Assembly: GCA_016709145.1 (NCBI GenBank)
Contig: JADJEK010000002.1
Span: 62,001 to 126,000, forward strand
Origin: Planctomycetota bacterium
GTDB taxonomy: Bacteria > Planctomycetota > B15-G4 > JADJEK01
Length of the DNA stretch: 64,000 bases
Direction of reading: 5' to 3'
The notes below the pieces were generated by a model. It saw only the letters and a program-made list of their open reading frames with translations. It ran no database searches and was not told where the DNA came from. Of the stretch, positions 1 to 5,953 are shown one piece after another. How positions within the stretch are numbered: position 1 is the first letter of the stretch; each line of letters opens with the position of its first letter. The position numbers and the translations under genes were made by a program.

Positions 1-2
1 GC

Positions 3-572
3 GGAGATGCCGGCAAGCCCGCCGAGTCCGAGGCCGAAGAGAAGGCCTGGATCGAGTACGCGATCGCTCAGAGCTCGTTCACGCCATGGACGGCGTTCAC
101 GCATCCGCAACTCGGCCGCGTCGAGATCGGCGGGTTCGCTCCGGGAGCACGCTTGGTTCCGCCGGCCGCGGAGCGCGATGCGTTGATCGACCCGCAAGTC
201 GCGTTCGTCGCCGCGCTGCTCGAGAAGCTGCCGCGCCTCGAAGTCGCCGCCGCGAAGGTCGAGCAAGTCGACGCCGCGGTCTGGCGCGTGACGGCGACCG
301 TGACGAACCACGGCTTCCTGCCGACGACGAACGCGATCGGCTTGAAGGTGCGACGTCAGTTGCCGGTCGTGTTCCGGCTCGACGTCGCGGACGACGCACT
401 GCTGTCGGGCTCGCGCGTGCAGCGCGTCGACACGATCGCCGGATCCGGCGGCGAGGCTCGAGCGACCTGGCTCGTGGTCGGCGCATCCGGTTCGACGCTG
501 AAGTTGACGATCCGCCCACAGACGCAGGCGGCGATCACGCACGACGTGCGATTGACGGAGGCCGGACGATGA
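3..572 (+). CDS. M14-type zinc carboxypeptidase, C-terminal part (gene begins outside the window)
   Basis: The reading frame is open from the left edge to a TGA at 570-572, and about 189 residues are visible. The fragment corresponds to the region after the catalytic domain in the next gene: both carry a TPW/EYQHPQ-like segment, a 'P-Q-(L/Y)-G-(R/K)-V' strand and a terminal beta domain of the kind that follows M14 peptidase domains. No catalytic residues lie in the visible part. Its stop overlaps the ATG of the downstream paralogue (ATGA), so the two are translationally coupled tandem paralogues. The M14 assignment rests on this similarity and position only. Confidence 0.7.
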   Translation, partial: GDAGKPAESEAEEKAWIEYAIAQSSFTPWTAFTHPQLGRVEIGGFAPGARLVPPAAERDALIDPQVAFVAALLEKLPRLEVAAAKVEQVDAAVWRVTATVTNHGFLPTTNAIGLKVRRQLPVVFRLDVADDALLSGSRVQRVDTIAGSGGEARATWLVVGASGSTLKLTIRPQTQAAITHDVRLTEAGR

Positions 573-2350
573 AGCGCTCGACGATCCTGCTCGGCCTCGT
601 GCTCGCGCTCGCGACGAGTGCATCGGCCCAGCCGTACCAGCCCTCGCGCGTGCCGATCGCGTTCGATCGCTACTACGACCACGACGAGCTGCTCGCCCAC
701 GTGCGTGCGATCGCCGCGGCGTATCCCGAACTCGTGCGGCTCGAGTCGATCGGCAAGAGTCTGCAAGGGCGCGAGATGGTCGTCGCGATCGTCAACGCTC
801 CGAAGACCGGCCCGGACACCGCGAAGCCCGCGATGTGGATCGACGGCAACGTCCACGGCAACGAGATCCAAGCGTCCGAGGCCGTGCTCTACACACTGTG
901 GATGCTGACGAAGTCGTACGGCAACAACGTCGACCTGACGAAGCTGCTCGACCAGAAGAGCTTCTACCTGCTGGTCTCGCAGAATCCCGACGGCCGCGCG
1001 TACTGGTTCGCCCACGCGAACAACTCGAGCAGCAGCCGCTCGAACCAGCGTCCGGTCGACGACGACCGGGACGGAGTGTTCGACGAGGATCCGCCCGACG
1101 ACCTCGATGGGGACGGCTCGATCACGCAGATGTGGAAGGCCGATCCCGATGGTCGCTTCGTGCGCGACACGAAGGACCCACGCGTGTTCCGCCGCGTCGG
1201 CGACACCGAGACCGGCGAGTGGACGATGCTCGGCTCCGAAGGGATCGACAACGACGGCGACGGCGACGTCAACGAGGACGATCCCGGCGGCGACGACATG
1301 AACCGCAACTGGCCGAGCGATTGGCAGCCCGAACACGTGCAGTTCGGCGCCGGCCCTTATCCGCTGAGCCATCCGGAGACGCAGGCCGTCGCACGTTTCA
1401 TCGCGGCCCGTCCGAACATCGGCGCGGTCCAGAGCTACCACAACTCCGGCGGCATGATCCTGCGTGGGCCCGGCGCCGACTACCTCGACGGCGAGTACGC
1501 GGCCGACGATCGCCGCGCCTACGACGAGATCGCGAAGGTCGGCGAGCTGCTGCTGCCGTACTACCGCTCGATGGTGATCTGGAAGGACCTCTACACGGTC
1601 CACGGCGGGTTCGTGAACTGGACCGCCGAAGGGCTCGGGATCTTCAGCTTCACGAACGAGATGTGGCCGGCGGAGAAGGCGTTCCAGCGTCCGCTCGACG
1701 AATCGCCTGCGGCCGGTGGGCCCGGCGGCGGCGGTTTCTTCGGCGGCTCGCAGGAACAGCAGGACCGCATGTGGACGTTCCGCGATCGGTTGCAGTTCGG
1801 CGCGGTGTTCAAGGACTACACGGAGTACCAGCACCCGCAGTACGGCAAGGTGCTCGTCGGCGGCTTGAACAAATGGTCGTCCCGCGTGACGCCGACGTTC
1901 ATGCTCGAAGAGGAATGTCACCGCAACTTCGCGTTCACGATGCTGCACGCCGATCACATGGCCGTGCTCGCGGTCGAGCGCAGTCAGGTGCGACGCATCG
2001 CCGACGGGCTGTGGTCGATCACGACGACGATCGCGAACGAGAAGATCCTGCCGTCCCGCAGCGCACGCGCGGCCGACCGCAACATCGGCGTCCCCGATCT
2101 GCTGACGTGCGAGGTGCAAGGCGGCACGGTCGTCGCCGGCGGCACGGTGCGCCGCTTCGACGACAAGGCGATGGACGTGGTCGAACACGAACCAGCCCGA
2201 CTGGTCGTGAACCGCGGGATCCCCGGCCGCGGGCAGCGGATCTTCCGCTTCATCGTGCGCGCTCCCGAAGGCGCGAACGCGACGCTGCGCTACACGGCCG
2301 AGAAGGCCGTCGACCTGGAGTCCACCGTGGAGCTGCGCGACGGGTTGTGA
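569..2350 (+). CDS. Secreted M14 family zinc carboxypeptidase with Asp-rich calcium-type inserts
   Basis: 593 residues. A signal peptide (about residues 1-20, ending ATSASA-Q) sends it to the periplasm or outside. The M14 zinc site is visible: H96-x-x-E99 in GNVHGNE, a third ligand H291 in SYHNSGG, the substrate-contact NRNW near 245-248, and a Glu in FTNEMW (E364) at the position of the catalytic base. Two Asp-rich stretches, around 163-185 (DDDRDGVFDED, DLDGDGS) and 226-243 (DNDGDGDVNEDD), look like EF-hand or dockerin-type calcium loops inserted in the catalytic domain. This arrangement is seen in bacterial M14 enzymes that act on large peptides. The ATG overlaps the stop of the upstream paralogue. 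The substrate cannot be told from sequence. Confidence 0.88.
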   Translation: MKRSTILLGLVLALATSASAQPYQPSRVPIAFDRYYDHDELLAHVRAIAAAYPELVRLESIGKSLQGREMVVAIVNAPKTGPDTAKPAMWIDGNVHGNEIQASEAVLYTLWMLTKSYGNNVDLTKLLDQKSFYLLVSQNPDGRAYWFAHANNSSSSRSNQRPVDDDRDGVFDEDPPDDLDGDGSITQMWKADPDGRFVRDTKDPRVFRRVGDTETGEWTMLGSEGIDNDGDGDVNEDDPGGDDMNRNWPSDWQPEHVQFGAGPYPLSHPETQAVARFIAARPNIGAVQSYHNSGGMILRGPGADYLDGEYAADDRRAYDEIAKVGELLLPYYRSMVIWKDLYTVHGGFVNWTAEGLGIFSFTNEMWPAEKAFQRPLDESPAAGGPGGGGFFGGSQEQQDRMWTFRDRLQFGAVFKDYTEYQHPQYGKVLVGGLNKWSSRVTPTFMLEEECHRNFAFTMLHADHMAVLAVERSQVRRIADGLWSITTTIANEKILPSRSARAADRNIGVPDLLTCEVQGGTVVAGGTVRRFDDKAMDVVEHEPARLVVNRGIPGRGQRIFRFIVRAPEGANATLRYTAEKAVDLESTVELRDGL

Positions 2351-2484
2351 GCGCGTCGTACAGGCCCTGTTCCGAATCGCGCTGGGCGTCCTGGCACGAT
2401 GTCCGACCAGGATGCGACCGAGCGGCGTGACTTCCGCGAATGGCTGCTAGCATGCGCCGCTTCGTGCCACCGGAGAGGTCTCGC

Positions 2485-3507
2485 GTGCGTTCGATCCTGG
2501 TCGCGTTGCCGTTCGTCTGCGCAGGCTGCTCCGTGCTGTTGCCGCCGGATCGTCCGGCGCTCGTCCCCGCACAGGACAAGGCCGAAGCCGCTGCATTGGC
2601 GCCGGTCGTGGAGCAGCACCTCGAGCACGGGGATCTCGACTCGGCCGCCGAACGCTCGCGCATGCTCGTGCTCTACGACCCGGTGACGCCCGAGATCAGC
2701 GTGCTGGCGGCCCGCGGGATCGCCGCCAAGGCGAAACGCGACGGCGACTCGAAGAGCTACGAAGACGCCGTGAAGCTCGCCCGCAACGCCGTGGAAGCGT
2801 CGCCGCGCGACGTCTCCACGCAGATGGTCTACGCGGATCTGCAACTGGGCCGGCAGTACTTCACCGCGGCGCTGTCCGGCTATCGCACGGTGCTCGAGCT
2901 CGACCCGAAGTCGATCGCCGCGCGCCGCGGGATCGCGTTCGCGCATCGCGGTCTGCGGCAACCGAAGGCCGAACGACAAGCCTGGGAAGAGGTGCTGTCC
3001 GCGGCCCCCGACGACGCCGAAGGGAACGCTCGGCTCGGGTTCCTGCTGCTGCAAGGCGCCGGCGGCGAAGGGACCGACGAAGAAGCGGAACGCGGCCGCG
3101 AGCTGTTGCAGCGCGCGGTGACGGTGAACTCGAACGACGCCTACACGCTGCAAGTGGTGGGCCTGCTGGAAGCGGAATCCGGCGATCTCGACGCCGCCGA
3201 AGGGCATCTGCGCCGCGCTCTGGTCGCCGCCGTCGGCAACGACACCCGGCTCGAGAACGACGCCGCCTTCAACCTGGCCGTGCTGACGCAAGCGCGCGGG
3301 CGCATGAACGAAGCCCGCGATCTGTACGAGCGCTGCCTGCTGCTCGACGGCAACGACGTCCGCGCGACGACGAACCTCGGGTTCCTGCTCGTCGACCAGG
3401 GGGCAACGGTGCAAGGTCGCGCTCTGCTGAACGAAGCTCTCGCTCTCGGCGTCGACAAGAAGACCGCGACCGCGATCCGCGCGAAGCTCGACGGCGGATC
3501 GCCATGA
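2485..3507 (+). CDS. TPR-repeat lipoprotein
   Basis: 340 residues from a GTG start, chosen because GGAGAGG lies six bases upstream and the protein then opens directly with a lipoprotein signal (VRSILVALPFVCAGC, lipobox VCAGC). The rest is alpha-helical with repeated TPR-like units, for example around YADLQLGRQYFTAALSGY, GLLEAESGDLDAAEGHL and NLAVLTQARGRMNEARDLY. TPR lipoproteins act as protein-protein scaffolds at a membrane; no partner is evident. Its last codon overlaps the ATG of the next gene (ATGA), which implies co-expression with the zinc-ribbon protein. Confidence 0.8.
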   Translation: MRSILVALPFVCAGCSVLLPPDRPALVPAQDKAEAAALAPVVEQHLEHGDLDSAAERSRMLVLYDPVTPEISVLAARGIAAKAKRDGDSKSYEDAVKLARNAVEASPRDVSTQMVYADLQLGRQYFTAALSGYRTVLELDPKSIAARRGIAFAHRGLRQPKAERQAWEEVLSAAPDDAEGNARLGFLLLQGAGGEGTDEEAERGRELLQRAVTVNSNDAYTLQVVGLLEAESGDLDAAEGHLRRALVAAVGNDTRLENDAAFNLAVLTQARGRMNEARDLYERCLLLDGNDVRATTNLGFLLVDQGATVQGRALLNEALALGVDKKTATAIRAKLDGGSP

Positions 3508-3755
3508 CCGACGGGAAGAAGTTCGACGAAGGCGACGCCGTGCTCCTGCGCGCGAAGTTCGTCGTCGACCGCGTCGACGGCCGCCCACTGCTGCTCGGCC
3601 ACGCGGACTGCCCGGTCTGCGCGATCCGCCTGAAGCTGAAGCCCGTCGGCAACATGGAACTGCGCGACGCGGAGATCAAGATCCGCTTCTTCGTGGAATG
3701 CGGGCAATGCTCCCGCGAGCTGAGTATCGAAGACTCGTTCCACTGGGGCCCGTAG
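3504..3755 (+). CDS. Small zinc-ribbon protein of unknown function
   Basis: 83 residues. Two CxxC pairs (CPVC at 36-39 and CGQC at 66-69), 26 residues apart, form a likely zinc ribbon. No other domain is visible and I do not recognise a named family. The gene starts inside the stop of the TPR lipoprotein gene. Its final codons and TAG lie within the first ten bases of the downstream tRNA gene, so the mRNA end and the tRNA 5' end share sequence. Confidence 0.7.
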   Translation: MTDGKKFDEGDAVLLRAKFVVDRVDGRPLLLGHADCPVCAIRLKLKPVGNMELRDAEIKIRFFVECGQCSRELSIEDSFHWGP

Positions 3756-3819
3756 CTCAATCGGTTAGAGCAGAGGACTCATAATCCTTTGGTTCCAGGT
3801 TCGAGTCCTGGCGGGCCCA
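3746..3819 (+). tRNA. tRNA with anticodon CAU (elongator Met, or Ile2 if lysidine-modified)
   Basis: A 74-base cloverleaf: acceptor GGGCCCG/CGGGCCC, D stem GCTC/GAGC, anticodon stem GAGGA/TCCTT around loop CTCATAA (anticodon CAT), variable loop TGGTT, T stem CCAGG/CCTGG around TTCGAGT, discriminator A. No CCA is encoded (CTT follows). The D-loop and anticodon loop do not separate elongator tRNA-Met from tRNA-Ile2, whose C34 is converted to lysidine by TilS, so I leave both open. It is not initiator tRNA, because the anticodon stem lacks the three consecutive G:C pairs. The 3' half, from position 3775, is the left attachment repeat of the island. Confidence 0.93.
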
Positions 3820-5246
3820 CTTTGTACCTCGGTGGAATCGTCCGGCGCTGAGCGGCATAGTTCGTCAATCGGCTTCGAGTTAGGTTCGCTGGCGTCGAAG
3901 TCGATCGATGCGGCCGACTCGCAAGTTGCCGCAACGTCTTGAGCCGCGTCGAGCGATGAACGCTGGGGAATTCGCTGGGGGTCCGGTGGCGCCGTCGTGT
4001 CGTCGGTGCCGGTGCGGGCTGCCTTCGACACGTCGCGCGCGACTTCGTCGAGGCTCGGCAATGCCTCGACCACACGCGTCAAGTCGTGCAGGCGTGTGTG
4101 CGCGTAGACTTTGAAAGTCAGCGCCGGGTCCGCATGCCGCGCCAGCGTCTGGCACTCCTTGGGGCTCGCGCCCGACTTCACGAGAGCCGTGACGAACGAA
4201 TGGCGCAACGCGTGAAAGTCGACGATGCAGCCTTCCGCGTCGGCCACCTCGATCTTTGCAGCCGCAAGGTCTGCGCGGATCATTCGCGCTGACTTCTCGG
4301 AGAGTCGCGGGACATCGAACACAGGACGGAACGGGGAACGGCCGGCGAGCCATCCGCCGATGGACTTCGCGAGTTCCCCTTGGATCGGCTGCCGATCCTC
4401 GCGGCGGCTCTTCGCGTAGGCGGCAGAGACAGTCACGGTCGGCGGTTCGCCTGCGAGGTCAAACGATTCGCGGCGCAGCGAAGCGAGTTCGGAGACCCGG
4501 AAGCCTGACCCCAGCGCAAGTCGGTAGAGCATCGCCCGATCGGGGCCCGGCATCCCCAGTACCGTCGGTCCGCGTTCGGCCGCGGCGAGCAGTTTCCGTG
4601 CCTCGTCGGCGGTCAGTGCACGACGGCGTCGCTTGCGGTCGACGGCGACGTTTCGAAGCGTCACACTCGCGAGCGGATCACTGATCATGCGGCCGTCGCG
4701 CACGAGCCAGTGCGAAAACGACTTCACGGCGACGGCGAGCTTGTTCGCCGTGCGATGGGAGAGTGGAGCGGCAGGGACGGTCGGCGGATCCGGCTCGGGT
4801 GCCGTGTTTGGATCCTTCGGATTCTTGTCCTTCTTCGGCTTCTTGCGCGGCAACGCCCCTTGCAGGCGAACGTCGTCGACCGCGGTCTGCACCCGCGACC
4901 CAGTCAATTCGGCCAAGCGGGTCACGCCCGCGGACTTGAGAACGCGTCGGACTAGTTGCACCGTCACGGCAACGTGCGACGCTGTGCGGCCTCTGGCTCG
5001 CATCACGGCTTCGAACGCCGCGACGTGTTCGTCGATCGGACGCCGCGCGTCGTTCGCGGTGGCTTCCATGCGCGGATCCACGAGCCCGGCGCGACGCTCC
5101 GCAACGCGCGCTTCGATCTCGGCTGCGATGCGTTCGGCGACGCGGTAGTCAGTCGTCCGGCTCGACTTCTCGCGGGTGCGACCATCATGGTCGACGTAGC
5201 CGATCAGGTACTTGCCCTTGTTCGCGCGCTTGTAGATCGATGCCAC
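3765..5246 (-). CDS. int: Tyrosine recombinase (island integrase)
   Basis: 493 residues from a GTG start. Catalytic residues are visible: R250 (GSGFRVSEL), K279 (AYAKSRRED), H345 and R348 (HALRHSF), H371 (LARHADP) and the nucleophile Y381 (FKVYAHT). The N-terminal 60 residues resemble the arm-binding domain of phage-type integrases, followed by a core-binding helical domain (about 70-200) with a Lys/Pro-rich linker at 133-160. It would catalyse site-specific integration and excision at the tRNA. The start lies three bases after the XRE gene stop, so the two form an operon. The last 18 or so residues (GPARTRTWNQ...) are simply the antisense reading of the tRNA T and anticodon arms, and the stop lies in the tRNA D-arm. 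The functional protein end is therefore set by the insertion site. Confidence 0.93.
   Translation of the reverse strand: MASIYKRANKGKYLIGYVDHDGRTREKSSRTTDYRVAERIAAEIEARVAERRAGLVDPRMEATANDARRPIDEHVAAFEAVMRARGRTASHVAVTVQLVRRVLKSAGVTRLAELTGSRVQTAVDDVRLQGALPRKKPKKDKNPKDPNTAPEPDPPTVPAAPLSHRTANKLAVAVKSFSHWLVRDGRMISDPLASVTLRNVAVDRKRRRRALTADEARKLLAAAERGPTVLGMPGPDRAMLYRLALGSGFRVSELASLRRESFDLAGEPPTVTVSAAYAKSRREDRQPIQGELAKSIGGWLAGRSPFRPVFDVPRLSEKSARMIRADLAAAKIEVADAEGCIVDFHALRHSFVTALVKSGASPKECQTLARHADPALTFKVYAHTRLHDLTRVVEALPSLDEVARDVSKAARTGTDDTTAPPDPQRIPQRSSLDAAQDVAATCESAASIDFDASEPNSKPIDELCRSAPDDSTEVQSGPARTRTWNQRIMSPLL
3775..3820 (+). repeat. attL: 46-nt direct repeat, 3' half of the tRNA gene
   Basis: It runs from the anticodon stem to the discriminator base of the intact tRNA. 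It matches 22883-22928 at 42 of 46 positions. The first 21 bases and the last 10 are identical, and the four mismatches all fall in the T stem. Confidence 0.88.
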
Positions 5247-5249
5247 AGG

Positions 5250-5459
5250 TCACCGTCCTTTTCGCGTCGCGCGCTTGCGCGGCGCAAGTTCAAGCTTCAG
5301 GTATGCGGCGAGCCGGTCGACCGCGTCGAGGCTCAACGTCCGCTCAGCACGAAGGAATCGAGAGAGTTGCCCTTGGCTTACGCCGCACTCTTGCGCGAGT
5401 CGGTAGCCCGAGAGGCCCGACCTGATGATCGCCCGCCTGAGTGTCGCACTGAGCTTCAT
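5250..5459 (-). CDS. Small XRE-family HTH regulator
   Basis: 69 residues starting MKLSATLRRAI. A single XRE/Cro-type helix-turn-helix fills most of the protein (YRLAQECGVSQGQLSRFLRAER, recognition helix around QGQLSRFL), followed by a basic tail. It is the first gene of an operon with the integrase (three-base gap). A promoter with an 11-bp palindrome over its -35 lies directly upstream, so autorepression that also controls the integrase is the likely role. The longer upstream-open frame was rejected because this ATG sits exactly where the promoter predicts transcription to begin. Confidence 0.85.
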   Translation of the reverse strand: MKLSATLRRAIIRSGLSGYRLAQECGVSQGQLSRFLRAERTLSLDAVDRLAAYLKLELAPRKRATRKGR

Positions 5460-5466
5460 GTCGCAG

Positions 5467-5496
5467 ACTTTAGCATCGGTATGCGACTTGACAAGT
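5467..5496 (-). promoter_or_regulatory. Promoter with palindromic operator for the XRE-integrase operon
   Basis: On the minus strand a -35 element TTGTCA (5494-5489) is separated by 16 bases from a -10 element TAAAGT (5472-5467). The ATG of the XRE gene begins seven bases after the -10, so transcription should start at or next to the ATG and give a leaderless mRNA. The perfect palindrome ACTTGaCAAGT (5486-5496) overlaps the -35, a position where a bound XRE dimer would block RNA polymerase. Confidence 0.65.
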
Positions 5497-5557
5497 ATCG
5501 GCACTGCACGATGCACGCATCGATCAAATTCCGACTCGATGTCACCGTCGACGCGCT

Positions 5558-5953
5558 TCATGGCCCGGACTCGACGACGGACCACTCGACAACCTCCGGT
5601 AGTCCCGTCCACGGGTGACACGTCGCGCAGACCCAGCGGCATCCGGATTCCCGGCGTCGGAAGTACCGGCCACCCCGGCACGACCAACACGGTTCACGTC
5701 CGGGCTGCGGGGCGAAGTCGACCTCGCGCGGGTCAACGCGGACGCCGTCGAAAATGGCGATGGCGCCCTCGACGACGATGTCAACTTGCGCGACGTCCGC
5801 CTCGGCGAGCGCAGCCAATACGTCAGCTTTTCGTCCGGCAATCACGCGCTTGAGTGCATCGAGCCGCGGCGATCCGACGAGCCGAAGGCGGTCACCCTCG
5901 ACGACGATCCTCAGAACCAACCGGCTGCGCTCGAAGGGAATCGACGTGTTCAT
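5558..5953 (-). CDS. Small protein with docking-like N-terminus and zinc ribbon
   Basis: 131 residues. The first 50 (RLRLVGSPRLDALKRVIAGR, then KADVLAAL) resemble the TubC-type N-terminal module common in small phage and plasmid proteins beside primases. The C-terminal half has a C-x2-C...C-x2-C zinc ribbon (PCWSC near 89-93, CATCHPW near 109-115). Its ATG overlaps the stop of the primase gene upstream, so it is translated with the replication protein. A role in replication or island maintenance is an inference from this position. Confidence 0.7.
   Translation of the reverse strand: MNTSIPFERSRLVLRIVVEGDRLRLVGSPRLDALKRVIAGRKADVLAALAEADVAQVDIVVEGAIAIFDGVRVDPREVDFAPQPGREPCWSCRGGRYFRRRESGCRWVCATCHPWTGLPEVVEWSVVESGP

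Noticed and set aside
356..2188. Long open frame antisense to the M14 gene (and many like it throughout)
   Set aside because: High GC with biased third positions opens long antisense frames. The translations are Arg/Ala/Val-rich without motifs, while the sense strand encodes clear proteins.
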